A DNA stretch of 64,000 bases, taken from the NCBI RefSeq assembly GCF_016881065.1, contig NZ_WXYN01000007.1, forward strand, positions 186,001 to 250,000. The letters run 5' to 3'. The notes below the pieces were generated by a model, which did not search any database, was not told the origin of the DNA, and saw only the letters and a list, made by a program, of their open reading frames with translations. Positions 7,779 to 16,593 of this stretch are shown piece after piece. Origin of the DNA: Planococcus soli (GTDB lineage: Bacteria; Bacillota; Bacilli; Bacillales_A; Planococcaceae). The translations under genes were made by a program, and so were the position numbers. Each line of letters starts with the position of its first letter. Within the stretch, counting starts at the first letter, position 1.

Positions 7779-9518
7779 TCAAGTTAATTGCTGTTCGGCA
7801 AACTCACGGTAAAGGGAGTGGGAGACAGTCAACTCCCGGTGCGTCCCGATTCCGGTCACGTGCCCTTTTTCAATAAAAACAATTTTGTCCGCATCAACGA
7901 TCGTTGACAGCCGATGGGCAATCACTAAGGTTGTGCGCCCTTCCATCAACCGGCTTAACGCCTGCTGAACAATGCCCTCTGACTGACTGTCCAGGCTTGC
8001 GGTCGCTTCATCCATCATTAAAATTTTGGGATCGCGCAAAAAGGCTCGTGCAATAGCGATGCGCTGACGCTGGCCGCCTGATAATTTGACGCCCCGCTCT
8101 CCAACTTCCGTATCCAGCCCGTCGGCAAAGCCTCGGATGAAATCTTCCGCGTAAGCCATACGCGCCACCCGCCAAAGCTCTTCAGCTGAAATCGTTTCCG
8201 AATCCGGCAAACCATAAGTCAGGTTTTCACGAATGGTTCCGCCCATCACGGCACTTTCCTGTGAAACATAACCGATTTGATCCCGCCATGAAGCGATTGA
8301 GATCTCATTGATTGGGATATTTCCGATTGTAATGTTGCCGGATAACGGCTCATAAAATCGCTCGATCAAACCAAAAACGGTCGTTTTCCCACCACCGCTG
8401 GGTCCCGCAAACGCAATCATTTCACCGGGCTGCGCTTCGAATGATACATCCGTTAAGACCGGCTCCCCTTTGTCATAAGCAAAGCTCAACCCGTCCAACC
8501 GCAACGCTTTACCTGCAATATCCATATCAGGCTTTTGCTGCTGTTCTTCCAGCGGCAGATCGAGTATGCCAATAATGCGTTCTGTTGCGCCTTTGGCTTT
8601 TTGAAGCTCTGTAAAAAATCGGGCGAACGTTGCCATTGGGACAATAATCTGGAATAAATACAAGAGAAAAGCAACGAGCGAACCTGTCGACATCTCACCA
8701 TTTGCCACCCGAATTCCGCCATAGCCAATAATCGACACAATCACCACCATGACTACCAAGTACATCAAAGGGGCAATCAACGCGTAAATTTTCGCTTCTT
8801 TCATGCCAAGCGTAAATAACTTGTGAATTCCTTGTGTGCCTCTCGCTTCTTCCGTAGCTTCTGCTGTCGATGATTTCATTAAACGGATTTCACCCAGTGT
8901 CTGCTGAACGTGGCCTGTAAAATGAGCAGTCTCATCCTGCAGGTTCCGTGAAATCTTGGCCATCTGGCGTCCAAGGGGAATCATCACTGCAATCGTCAAA
9001 GGCACCGCCAACATCATGACCAAAGTCATCTTCCAATCCAAAATGACCAAGATGATCACTGCACCCACAATAGAAATGATGCCTGTGACGAATGATGGAA
9101 AATGATCCGTTATTAAATTGCGGACGATCCCAGTATCATTGACGACCCGGCTCACCGTTTCCCCGCTCGAATGCTGATCGAAATAACTGACGCGCAGCCG
9201 GATCAACTGGGCCCACATCCGTTCTCTTAAACCCGCGACTACCCGCTGTCCAACCATGCTCAACAAATAAATCGAAACGCCATTGATGACGGCTTGGACA
9301 ATAAAAGCAGCGCCGATTCCAGCTATCAAAGGAGCACTTAACGAGTCAAAGGAAAACCCATCGACCAGGTTTTTCGTCAATAGCGGAACTACTAGCCCTA
9401 CAAGTGTGGTAATCAAACTGGCAAGCAGACCGACAGCCAGCGCCAGCTTTGGAATCTTCAGCGATAATAGCAGCGAAACAAACGGCTTAAGACCCGTTTC
9501 CTTGTTTTTCTTTTTCAT
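7779..9518 (-). CDS. ABC exporter, fused permease and ATPase (BmrA/LmrA-like multidrug half-transporter)
   Basis: A 579-residue half-transporter that would function as a dimer. Six membrane segments fill residues 20-305. The ATPase has Walker A GPSGGGKTT (about 372-380), signature LSGGQRQR, Walker B ILMMDEATASLD and the switch histidine in IAHRLST. The family exports drugs or lipids using ATP. It follows the GNAT gene by 27 bases and is followed by the MerR/TipAS regulator, which supports a drug-resistance role. AGGAG precedes the ATG. The substrate cannot be read from sequence. Confidence 0.92.
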   Translation of the reverse strand: MKKKNKETGLKPFVSLLLSLKIPKLALAVGLLASLITTLVGLVVPLLTKNLVDGFSFDSLSAPLIAGIGAAFIVQAVINGVSIYLLSMVGQRVVAGLRERMWAQLIRLRVSYFDQHSSGETVSRVVNDTGIVRNLITDHFPSFVTGIISIVGAVIILVILDWKMTLVMMLAVPLTIAVMIPLGRQMAKISRNLQDETAHFTGHVQQTLGEIRLMKSSTAEATEEARGTQGIHKLFTLGMKEAKIYALIAPLMYLVVMVVIVSIIGYGGIRVANGEMSTGSLVAFLLYLFQIIVPMATFARFFTELQKAKGATERIIGILDLPLEEQQQKPDMDIAGKALRLDGLSFAYDKGEPVLTDVSFEAQPGEMIAFAGPSGGGKTTVFGLIERFYEPLSGNITIGNIPINEISIASWRDQIGYVSQESAVMGGTIRENLTYGLPDSETISAEELWRVARMAYAEDFIRGFADGLDTEVGERGVKLSGGQRQRIAIARAFLRDPKILMMDEATASLDSQSEGIVQQALSRLMEGRTTLVIAHRLSTIVDADKIVFIEKGHVTGIGTHRELTVSHSLYREFAEQQLT

Positions 9519-9545
9519 CGTAAAGCTCCTGTTCTATGAATCGCA

Positions 9546-10106
9546 TTAAGCGAATTTGGCGTAAATGCATGTATCCGTCAACCGCTTGCCATCTACTGAT
9601 CGTTCATCATTCCTCAAGATCCCTTCCAATGCAAATCCAAGCTTTTCGGGAATTGCACGGCTTTTGAGGTTTTCTGCATCGCATTGGATTTCCAGGCGAT
9701 TGCACTTCAGCGTCGCAAATGCCAGCTCGGTCAATGCCGAAACAGCCTCCGCCATATAGCCTTTTCCAGTCATTCTGGAATCCAGCCAGTAGCCAATTTC
9801 CATTTTCGGCACGTCCCATTCGATGCTGTGAAAGCCGGTGCTGCCGATAAAACTACCTGTCTCTTTATCAAAAACCAAGTAGCGCAAAACTTCCTTTTTC
9901 ATAAAACTTAAATGCGATTCCAACTGATTGATTTCCGTATCTTGCGGAGACGGCTCTTCCTGCGCAAATCCAAGCCACGGTTTTAAGTCATCAAGAGAAG
10001 CGTGAATGGCCTCATTAACAATTTTCCCATCCCCAGGCATCGGCATCCGCAGCAGCAAACGCTTTGTTTTTAGTTCGGTCGGTACTTCCGGCAATTCAAT
10101 CGTCAT
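9546..10106 (-). CDS. GNAT-family N-acetyltransferase (RimJ/RimL type)
   Basis: A 186-residue acetyltransferase of the Acetyltransf_3 type: N-terminal TKRLLLRMPMPGDG, a central beta bulge (FIGSTGFHSIEW, EIGYWLDSRMTGKGYMAEA) with the acetyl-CoA pyrophosphate loop MTGKGYM, and the late NLKSRAIPEKLGFALEGILR segment. Relatives acetylate ribosomal-protein N-termini, small molecules or aminoglycosides. It is the first gene of a likely unit with the ABC exporter. AAAGGGGAA upstream of ATG supports the start. Confidence 0.88.
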   Translation of the reverse strand: MTIELPEVPTELKTKRLLLRMPMPGDGKIVNEAIHASLDDLKPWLGFAQEEPSPQDTEINQLESHLSFMKKEVLRYLVFDKETGSFIGSTGFHSIEWDVPKMEIGYWLDSRMTGKGYMAEAVSALTELAFATLKCNRLEIQCDAENLKSRAIPEKLGFALEGILRNDERSVDGKRLTDTCIYAKFA

Positions 10107-10166
10107 ATGGCATTCCCCTTTACTCAGGTATATTGGACTTTTTTCAGTTTCTAATTTTACTAGAGA

Positions 10167-11384
10167 TTACGAAGCAGCAACTATTTTTCGGTCACGCGGC
10201 AGCCACAGGCCGACTAAGGCAATAATCGGCAGGAATGAAACGACCACCATGGTCTCGTAGACACCGATGGAATCCATCAAAATCCCGATCACGACAGCTC
10301 CGATGGCACCCATGCCAAAAGCCAAGCCAACGGTCAAACCGGCCATCGTGCCAATTTTACTGGGTACGAGTTCCTGTGCGTAGACGACCGTAACGGAAAA
10401 ACTCAGCATGATGAAAAAACCGATCAATGCCAGGAAAAACAAAACGGCGTAAAGCGGCAAGTATGGCAACAAAGCGGCCAGCGGAATCGGAACAATGATT
10501 GACAGCAGAATAACATTCTTGCGTCCGATCTTATCCGCCATCGGTCCCCCGAAAAATGTACCTGCAGCACCGACACCGAGAAACAAGAAGACATACAGCT
10601 GCCCTTGCTGAATTGTCAGGCCATAGGATTCAATCAAATGAAAAATATAAAAGCTTGTCATATTGGTCACATAGAAAGAACGGGCAAAAATAATGATCAT
10701 CAAGAGCGCCAAAGCGATTCCCACCTGTTTTTTCGTCATTTCAGGCAATGAAGACAGCAGCACCTTTTTGACTTTTTGAAGCTTTTCCTGCTCCAGCTGC
10801 TGCTTATACCAAATAGAAATTCTCGACAGAATAAAAATACCGAGAGCGGCTACAAACAGGAACAACGCTGCTCCGATTTGTCCCAGCGGCACTAAAATGA
10901 AGGCACTGATCAATGGCGCAAGCGCCTGTCCGGAGTTTCCGCCGACCTGGTAAATCGACTGGGACAAACCGCGTTTGGACCCAGCTGCCATATAGGAAAC
11001 ACGCGAGCCTTCGGGATGGAATACAGCAGAACCCAGGCCAAGGAAAATGACCGACACAAGAATCATCCAATATTCCGGAGCAAACGCCAGTCCGGCAATT
11101 CCGATAAATGAGCTGGTCATGCCAAGCGGAAGCGCAAAAGGCATCGGCTTTTTATCGCTGATAAATCCCACGACTGGCTGCAGCACGGACGCTACGATAT
11201 TCAGCACAAAAGCGATCAAGCCCAATTGCGTAAACGTTAAGCCGAGATCCGCTTCGAGAATTGGAAACATTGCCGGAATCACCGACTGCAAAGAATCGTT
11301 CAGCAAATGGCAGCCGCCAATCGCGAACATTACAGGATAAACCGGATTTCCGGCCAGTGAAGAAGAACTTATCGCTTTCGCCAT
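10167..11384 (-). CDS. MFS exporter, fosmidomycin-resistance (Fsr)-like
   Basis: A 405-residue major facilitator protein with 12 predicted membrane helices and the family-typical segment LGSAVFHPEGSR between helices 4 and 5, as in Fsr exporters. The N-terminal GGCHLLNDSLQSVIPAMFP block also fits this branch, and the second half contains the internal-repeat motif GPMADKIGRKN. Substrate unknown; the Fsr name comes from fosmidomycin efflux in E. coli. A plausible promoter (TTAACG, 18 bases, TATAAT on the minus strand) lies between it and the upstream terminator. GGAGG precedes the ATG. Confidence 0.88.
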   Translation of the reverse strand: MAKAISSSSLAGNPVYPVMFAIGGCHLLNDSLQSVIPAMFPILEADLGLTFTQLGLIAFVLNIVASVLQPVVGFISDKKPMPFALPLGMTSSFIGIAGLAFAPEYWMILVSVIFLGLGSAVFHPEGSRVSYMAAGSKRGLSQSIYQVGGNSGQALAPLISAFILVPLGQIGAALFLFVAALGIFILSRISIWYKQQLEQEKLQKVKKVLLSSLPEMTKKQVGIALALLMIIIFARSFYVTNMTSFYIFHLIESYGLTIQQGQLYVFLFLGVGAAGTFFGGPMADKIGRKNVILLSIIVPIPLAALLPYLPLYAVLFFLALIGFFIMLSFSVTVVYAQELVPSKIGTMAGLTVGLAFGMGAIGAVVIGILMDSIGVYETMVVVSFLPIIALVGLWLPRDRKIVAAS

Positions 11385-11467
11385 GGTATAACCTCCGATA
11401 CGGGTCTATAACTTACAATAATTTCATTATAGAGGAGTTGGCTATCTTTCGTTAACAAAAATAAAAA

Positions 11468-11491
11468 CACCTGCGGGAATTCCCACAGGTG
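11468..11491 (-). terminator. Terminator of the DUF3817 gene
   Basis: CACCTG-TGGGAATTCCCG-CAGGTG on the minus strand, followed by TTTTTATTTTTG. Confidence 0.82.
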
Positions 11492-11518
11492 ACTGACTAA
11501 CAGTTTTTTATACGGCTA

Positions 11519-11830
11519 TTACGCAGCTGAAGGTTTCAGCTGCTGCCAGTTTTCCAGGCGTCTGTCTAAAATAAAGTTGCCGAACGGCACGAATGCCGAA
11601 ATAACGGCACCAACCGAGAAGCGGAACGGCCATTTGTAGATAAATGTCATATAGATGGTTATTAAAATATAGATACTGAACAAGGCTCCGTGAATAGGCC
11701 CAACAACGCTGACCGCTTCCGGAAACCCAAAGAAATATTTCAACGGCATCGCAATAAAGAGCAAAATCAATAATGAGCCGCCTTCAAGCAAGCCCATAAA
11801 ACGAAATGTTCCCAACGCATTCTTAAACAT
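11519..11830 (-). CDS. DUF3817 integral membrane protein (YdzA-like)
   Basis: A 103-residue membrane protein with three hydrophobic helices. Its pattern is N-terminal FRFMGLLEGGSLLILLFIAMPLK, then VVGPIHGALFSIYIL, then a loop and FVPFGNFILDRRL. The glutamate in the first helix and the histidine in the second (GPIHG) are the conserved polar residues of DUF3817. The family has no established function. Transcribed alone and closed by its own terminator. Confidence 0.85.
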   Translation of the reverse strand: MFKNALGTFRFMGLLEGGSLLILLFIAMPLKYFFGFPEAVSVVGPIHGALFSIYILITIYMTFIYKWPFRFSVGAVISAFVPFGNFILDRRLENWQQLKPSAA

Positions 11831-11962
11831 CGACTATCCCTCACAATCTGCTTCCATTATAAAAGCAGGGCCGAACACTGTACAGGGATTACCCGAAAAA
11901 TCGACATCGGTTTCATAGCAGCGCACAAATTTCCGACACAAACTTGAATCCATCATGTTTTC

Positions 11963-13156
11963 TTAGCCCAATTTCACCAAAAGAACTTTGAGGTAATCGC
12001 CTTCTTTAAATTCTTTTTGCACGCGGAAGTCACTCGGCAATGTAAATTCTTCCACAATGCTGTATTTTCCGCCAAGCTCTTTAAAGGCCTTGTCGATAAA
12101 CCCTTTGAATTTCTTCATTCCAAAAGAGGCGCTGTTTGTCGAAGCAACAATGACGCCATTTTTTTCCGTGATGGCAATCGCTTCCTTCATCAAGTTCGTG
12201 TAATCCTTTGATGTGCTGAACGTGTATTTTTTTGAACGCGCAAAGCTTGGTGGATCCAATATGACTACGTCGAATTTCAATTCTTTCCGCTTGGCGTATT
12301 TGAAATAGTTGAACACATCCATGACGAGGATGTCCTGAGTTTCGAAATCGATGCCATTGACGCTGAATTGCTCGATCGTCTTGCTGGAGCTTCTTTTTGC
12401 CAAATCGACACTCGTCGTTTTAACCGCTCCACCGAGTACTGCCGCTACCGAAAAAGCGCCTGTATAGGAAAAGGTGTTGAGCACGGTTTTGCCTTTGGCA
12501 TATTTCTGCTTGATGGCATTCCGGACATCCCGCTGATCCAGGAAGATTCCCGTCATTGCCCCGTCGTTCAAGTAAACAGCAAAGTTCACGCCATTTTCTT
12601 TGACGATCATTGGAAATTCCCCGCGCTCACCCGTAACGAAATCATCTTCTTCGATATACTGGCCTTTTGTGTCAAAGCGTTTTTTCTGGTAAATGCCTTT
12701 GCAATCGGCCACATTCTGCAACGCCGCAATTACATGGTCTTTAAAGGTATAGACTCCTTCGCTATACCAGCTGATCAAATAGAATCCATTGTAATAATCG
12801 ATAATCAAGCCGCCGAAGCCATCGCCTTCACCATTAAAGACTCGGAAAGCAGTCGTCTCTAAATTGCTGAAAAAAGATTGTCTACGGCCGATAGCTGCTG
12901 CCAGTTTGCGCTCAATAAAGCCCTGGTCGACAATATCGTTTTCCTCGCGCGTCAATACCCAACCGTATCCCTTATTTTGCAGTCCGTAATAGCCTTTTGC
13001 CAAAAAGCGGCCCTGCTTATCGACCAGTCTCAAAATGCTTCCTTCGCTTTTTAAAACTTCCGGATTTTCCAAAGCTTCTTTAACAACCAATGGATAGCCC
13101 TTGGCATATTCCGCTTTGTATTTATCGTTTATTTTAATTGAAATTTCCGATTTCAT
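11963..13156 (-). CDS. Class I SAM-dependent rRNA large-subunit methyltransferase, RlmI/RlmK-like
   Basis: A 397-residue methyltransferase with an N-terminal PUA domain (about 1-75), a linker domain rich in FNGEGDGFGGLIIDYY, and a C-terminal Rossmann domain. The SAM-binding motif is NTFSYTGAFSVAA and the catalytic-site motif DPPSFARSK. Relatives (E. coli RlmI, B. subtilis YwbD) methylate a cytosine of 23S rRNA at C5 after SAM binding; the exact base here is not known. It has its own promoter region, divergent from the small gene that follows. Confidence 0.9.
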   Translation of the reverse strand: MKSEISIKINDKYKAEYAKGYPLVVKEALENPEVLKSEGSILRLVDKQGRFLAKGYYGLQNKGYGWVLTREENDIVDQGFIERKLAAAIGRRQSFFSNLETTAFRVFNGEGDGFGGLIIDYYNGFYLISWYSEGVYTFKDHVIAALQNVADCKGIYQKKRFDTKGQYIEEDDFVTGERGEFPMIVKENGVNFAVYLNDGAMTGIFLDQRDVRNAIKQKYAKGKTVLNTFSYTGAFSVAAVLGGAVKTTSVDLAKRSSSKTIEQFSVNGIDFETQDILVMDVFNYFKYAKRKELKFDVVILDPPSFARSKKYTFSTSKDYTNLMKEAIAITEKNGVIVASTNSASFGMKKFKGFIDKAFKELGGKYSIVEEFTLPSDFRVQKEFKEGDYLKVLLVKLG

Positions 13157-13274
13157 CAGTTCTCATCCTATCTGTAAAACACCATTTTGCTTTATAATTA
13201 GTGTATACGATAGCTGATCCGATTCCCAGCCTTGCCATATGAATATTTCCAAGACTACTTTAGGAGGCTTTGCC

Positions 13275-13475
13275 ATGAGACAGAAATTCCATGTCTACAA
13301 TATCCTTCTGACCACGGGGGAATACCTGGAGAATATACGCATCGAAGGACCTTTGGAAGACCATTTCTCAGGAGTTGCCGTCAGCCTGTTTCCCGTAAAG
13401 GACGTTGACGGGAAAACCATGGTCTTGAGTATTTTTCATATCGTCAAAGCGGATTTGATTTCAGTAGAAGAATAA
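13275..13475 (+). CDS. Small conserved-looking protein of unknown function
   Basis: A 66-residue protein starting MRQKFHVYNILLTTGEY, chosen because AGGAGG lies seven bases before that ATG; a 12-residue longer frame has no ribosome site. It has alternating beta-type hydrophobic residues and ends SIFHIVKADLISVEE; no membrane segment or cysteine pair. Not recognised. It is divergently transcribed from the RlmI-like gene and closes on a bidirectional terminator. Confidence 0.65.
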   Translation: MRQKFHVYNILLTTGEYLENIRIEGPLEDHFSGVAVSLFPVKDVDGKTMVLSIFHIVKADLISVEE

Positions 13476-13491
13476 AATGGTTGCCAGAAAA

Positions 13492-13524
13492 AAAGCGCTT
13501 TGCATCCATCATGCAAAGCGCTTT
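13492..13524. terminator. Bidirectional terminator
   Basis: Perfect 14-base arms AAAGCGCTTTGCAT and ATGCAAAGCGCTTT around CCATC, flanked by A and T runs. It serves the small plus-strand gene and the converging SpoIIAA-like gene. Confidence 0.85.
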
Positions 13525-13528
13525 CCCT

Positions 13529-13885
13529 TTATTCCAGAATCCATTCCCAAGCTTCGTTCATTTCTTCCATTTGGAAATGCTTGACCTTGAGTTTTGGCAG
13601 CAATTTTTCCATTTCTGCCAATTGCCCTGTCAAATGAGTAGAGCTGACCACCGCGAATTTATGAAACTGGTTCCAGGCATCCATATTCACTTGCATGCTT
13701 TCTCCAAGACCAGTAAAAGCAGAACCTTCCACTTCGTTTATCACAGCATAAATATTGAACTTGCCTTTGTCCGCAAATTTATCCTGGATGATTTTATTGA
13801 TTTTTACTGCATCTTCTTTTGTCGCGGTTCCTTCAAATTCCATTGCAATCGTTTCCGTATCCTTACTTGGCACAAATGATAGCAT
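13529..13885 (-). CDS. SpoIIAA-like (STAS-fold) protein, paralogue 1
   Basis: A 118-residue protein of the SpoIIAA-like family (PF11964 type): MLSFVPSKDTETIAMEFEGTATKEDA at the N-terminus, a central FNIYAVINEVEG strand, and MDAWNQFHKFAVVSST followed by a C-terminal helix MNEAWEWILE. The fold resembles anti-sigma antagonists and lipid-binding STAS domains but lacks a clear phospho-serine site. It is the tandem paralogue of the next gene, of identical length, 34 bases apart. Function unknown. Confidence 0.8.
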   Translation of the reverse strand: MLSFVPSKDTETIAMEFEGTATKEDAVKINKIIQDKFADKGKFNIYAVINEVEGSAFTGLGESMQVNMDAWNQFHKFAVVSSTHLTGQLAEMEKLLPKLKVKHFQMEEMNEAWEWILE

Positions 13886-13919
13886 AATTTTCCTCCTCTG
13901 ATTTAGTTACTAAAACGGT

Positions 13920-14276
13920 TCATTCTTTTACCCAGCTCCATGCCAGCTCTATTTCATCCATAAAAAAATGCCGAGCTTGGATGCCGGGAAGAAAATTAGC
14001 CAGGTCCGTCATCGTTTCGAGAAAGCTCTTTTCACTAATGACGGCCAACTTATTGTATTGGCCCCAGTGCTTTATATCGATTTTGGCCTCTTCCAGCAGT
14101 GCTCCGGCCGTTGGCATCTTTGCCTGCTCCACAATGGCTAAAGCATTGAATTGCTGATCTTTGGGGAATTGTTCCTCAACTGCCTCTTTCAGTTGAAGCA
14201 AGTCTTCTTTTGTCACTGTTTCAGTGATTTTAAAAGCGATTGTTTGCGAATCCTGACTCCGAATAAATGACAGCAT
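13920..14276 (-). CDS. SpoIIAA-like (STAS-fold) protein, paralogue 2
   Basis: A 118-residue protein aligned end to end with its downstream neighbour: MLSFIRSQDSQTIAFKITETVTKEDL, FNALAIVEQAKM, IKHWGQYNKLAVISEKS, and C-terminal DEIELAWSWVKE. The start is set by GGAGGGGGGAAG ahead of the ATG; a 62-residue extension would run into the GntR promoter and lacks a ribosome site. The two genes look like a tandem duplication followed by divergence. Function unknown. Confidence 0.8.
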   Translation of the reverse strand: MLSFIRSQDSQTIAFKITETVTKEDLLQLKEAVEEQFPKDQQFNALAIVEQAKMPTAGALLEEAKIDIKHWGQYNKLAVISEKSFLETMTDLANFLPGIQARHFFMDEIELAWSWVKE

Positions 14277-14372
14277 GAGGCTCTTCCCCCCTCCAAATTT
14301 AGTATTACACTCCTTATTCCCTATTTGACTTTCAGCAAACAGCCACGTAGCAAGCTTTTTAAGTTGTTCACT

Positions 14373-14420
14373 GATATATTGCATGAAATATTTTATTAGC
14401 TGTCTGAATTGATGTATAAT
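14373..14420 (+). promoter_or_regulatory. gntR promoter with putative GntR operator
   Basis: GATATATTGCAT (14373-14384) lies just before a promoter whose -10 is TATAAT (14415-14420); the -35 is poor. The same 12 bases recur upstream of brnQ at 16685-16696. The shared word suggests one regulator acts at both, and GntR itself is the obvious candidate. Confidence 0.5.
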
Positions 14421-14455
14421 GGCATTAAACTTGCAGTAAAAAAGGAGCGCTTGCA

Positions 14456-15118
14456 ATGCCAATTCCCATCAATCACTCAAAGCCTGTCCGTGTCTCAGCT
14501 AAAGAAAGTGCTTATCTACAATTACAGCAGTGGATTATTGACGGCACATTACAGCCTGAAGAAAAATTAGTCGATACGGAACTGGCACAAGCATTGAGCT
14601 TGAGCAGAACCCCGATTCGTGAAGCACTTCAATTATTGGAAGTCCAGGGATTTGTTGAAATGTTTCCTGGCAAAGCAACACGTGTGACGACCATAAAACC
14701 AGATGATCTCAAGCATCTGCTGCCGCCGCTTGCTGTTTTGCAGGCTCTTTCAGCAGAACTTGCCATCCCCAACCTCGATGAACATATTTTTGGGTTGCTG
14801 GAAGAAACCAATCAACGATTCATCGAAGCTATCGATAGACGCGACGGTTTTTCCGCACTTAAAATCGATCAGGAATTCCATCAAATTATCGTCGATGCCG
14901 CACATAACCCATATATCCATTCAATCCTCAGCAGCCTTCAGTCTCATGTGAGAAGACAATTTTTCCATCATTCACTCATGTTGACGAAGAGTTCTTACGA
15001 TGAACATGTACAGATTATCCAAACTTTAAAAGAAAAAGATCCAGAGAAAGTCACAGGACTTATGAAATCCAATTGGGTCCGCACGATAGAAGAACTGTCA
15101 GCCGAAAAGAGTCTGTAG
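14456..15118 (+). CDS. GntR/FadR-family (FCD domain) transcription regulator
   Basis: A 220-residue regulator. The winged helix spans about residues 15-80 (YLQLQQWIIDGTLQPEEKLVDTELAQALSLSRTPIREALQLLEVQG). The all-helical FCD ligand domain spans about 95-215, with the metal-binding D-x3-H pattern in DQEFHQIIVDAAH and a later LKEKDPEKV helix. FCD regulators usually sense small carboxylates or amino-acid derivatives and dissociate from DNA on binding. It faces brnQ; the shared 12-mer upstream of both suggests control of branched-chain amino acid uptake. AAAGGAGCG precedes the ATG. Confidence 0.9.
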   Translation: MPIPINHSKPVRVSAKESAYLQLQQWIIDGTLQPEEKLVDTELAQALSLSRTPIREALQLLEVQGFVEMFPGKATRVTTIKPDDLKHLLPPLAVLQALSAELAIPNLDEHIFGLLEETNQRFIEAIDRRDGFSALKIDQEFHQIIVDAAHNPYIHSILSSLQSHVRRQFFHHSLMLTKSSYDEHVQIIQTLKEKDPEKVTGLMKSNWVRTIEELSAEKSL

Positions 15119-15124
15119 GCTAAC

Positions 15125-15172
15125 AAAAAAAGCTGCATCAAAAGCGAGGGGGCTTTTGATGCAGCTTTTTTT
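15125..15172. terminator. Bidirectional terminator between gntR and brnQ
   Basis: Arms AAAAAAGCTGCATCAAAAGC and GCTTTTGATGCAGCTTTTTT around GAGGGG. It ends gntR and may also stop brnQ from the other side. Confidence 0.88.
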
Positions 15173-15222
15173 ATTTGGGAGGCTGGCCCAGTTTTCAAGA
15201 AACCAGCCCAAAGCCACTGCGT

Positions 15223-16593
15223 TTATACGTTGTGCTGTGCAGTCTGAACCTTTACGTTCTTTTTGCTGCGGGCAATGACTGTTGTAATGGCAATGACGAT
15301 CAACGCTGGCAAGAGCCATCCAAGTCCGTTGCTATAAAGCGGCAGAATAGTTGAGTAAAAATCGATAATCGATTGCAGCCATGCCGGATTTTCGACACCT
15401 AATGAAGAAGTGAGGGTTTTCAATCCATCAATGATGCTGATAAAGAATGTCACGATGATCGTAGACACATAAACCAGCTGTGCATGTCTAAATAACGGAG
15501 ACAAAAATGCCAGCATGATCAATACGATAGCCAATGGATACAGGAACATCAAAACAGGAATTGAATAAGTAATAATATTCGCAAGCCCTGCATTGGTGAC
15601 AACCAACGAAAAGACAGAGAAAATAACGACGTATGTCTTGTAACTGATTTTCGGCGTCAGTTTATGGAAAAACTCGGCATTGGCAACCGTTAAACCGATG
15701 GCCGTTGTCAAACACGCGAGAATAATGATGACTGCAAGCAAGGTCGCACCAAACGTTCCGAAATAATACTCGGAAGCTCCACTCAAGACAGGACCGCCTG
15801 TTTCCATAAGACCCAGTGCGCCTGTACTGGTCGAGCCAAGATAGGCAATTCCTGTATAAACAATAGCCAGCAAAGCTGCAGCTACCACGCCACTTTTCAA
15901 GGTAGCCATCAAGACGCCTTTAGGTGAATTCACACCCAGTTTGCGGACAGCGGAAATTACGATGATCCCGAAAACTAGAGACGCGAGCGCGTCCATGGTG
16001 TTATAGCCTTCCGTAAATCCTGTAAAGAATGCACCGCTTGTGTAAGCCGGCTGCGGCGCTTCCTGGCCGCCCATTGGATTCACAAAAGCCGCGACCAATA
16101 ATACGCCCAAGGTTACCAGAATAGCTGGTGACAGGATCTTTCCGATACTGTCGACCAATTTTGTCGGATTCAATGATACTAACAAAGAAATCCCGAAAAA
16201 CAGGAGTGAAAACACCAGTAAACCAATCGTTGCATTCGCGGTTCCAATAAACGGAGCCACGCCTACTTCATACGAAACCGCACCAGTTCTTGGTAACGCG
16301 AAGAAGGGCCCAATTGTTAAGTACAGCAGCGCCGTAAAGACTAAACCGTAAACCGGATGCACACGGCTTGATAAATCCTGCAGATCGTTGCTTTTCGAAT
16401 AACCGATTGCCAGGATTCCAAGCAAAGGCAAGCCGACACCTGTAATCAAAAACCCGAATATCGCTATCCATACATTCGTTCCTGCATATTGTCCCAGCTG
16501 AGCCGGAAAGATTAAGTTTCCTGCTCCAAAAAACAGCGCAAACAACATCATCCCTACTACCGCGTATGACTTAAATGACAACTTACTATCCAT
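15223..16593 (-). CDS. brnQ: Branched-chain amino acid transporter BrnQ (LIVCS family)
   Basis: A 456-residue carrier with about 12 membrane helices. The N-terminal signature FALFFGAGNLIFPAQLGQYAG is diagnostic of BrnQ, which imports leucine, isoleucine and valine with sodium or protons. Further family blocks include FFALPRTGAVSYEVGV and TTAIGLTVANAEFFHKL. Full length, with AGGAGGAAAC at the ATG. No T-box was seen in its leader; instead the upstream region has the GATATATTGCAT word shared with gntR. Confidence 0.93.
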   Translation of the reverse strand: MDSKLSFKSYAVVGMMLFALFFGAGNLIFPAQLGQYAGTNVWIAIFGFLITGVGLPLLGILAIGYSKSNDLQDLSSRVHPVYGLVFTALLYLTIGPFFALPRTGAVSYEVGVAPFIGTANATIGLLVFSLLFFGISLLVSLNPTKLVDSIGKILSPAILVTLGVLLVAAFVNPMGGQEAPQPAYTSGAFFTGFTEGYNTMDALASLVFGIIVISAVRKLGVNSPKGVLMATLKSGVVAAALLAIVYTGIAYLGSTSTGALGLMETGGPVLSGASEYYFGTFGATLLAVIIILACLTTAIGLTVANAEFFHKLTPKISYKTYVVIFSVFSLVVTNAGLANIITYSIPVLMFLYPLAIVLIMLAFLSPLFRHAQLVYVSTIIVTFFISIIDGLKTLTSSLGVENPAWLQSIIDFYSTILPLYSNGLGWLLPALIVIAITTVIARSKKNVKVQTAQHNV

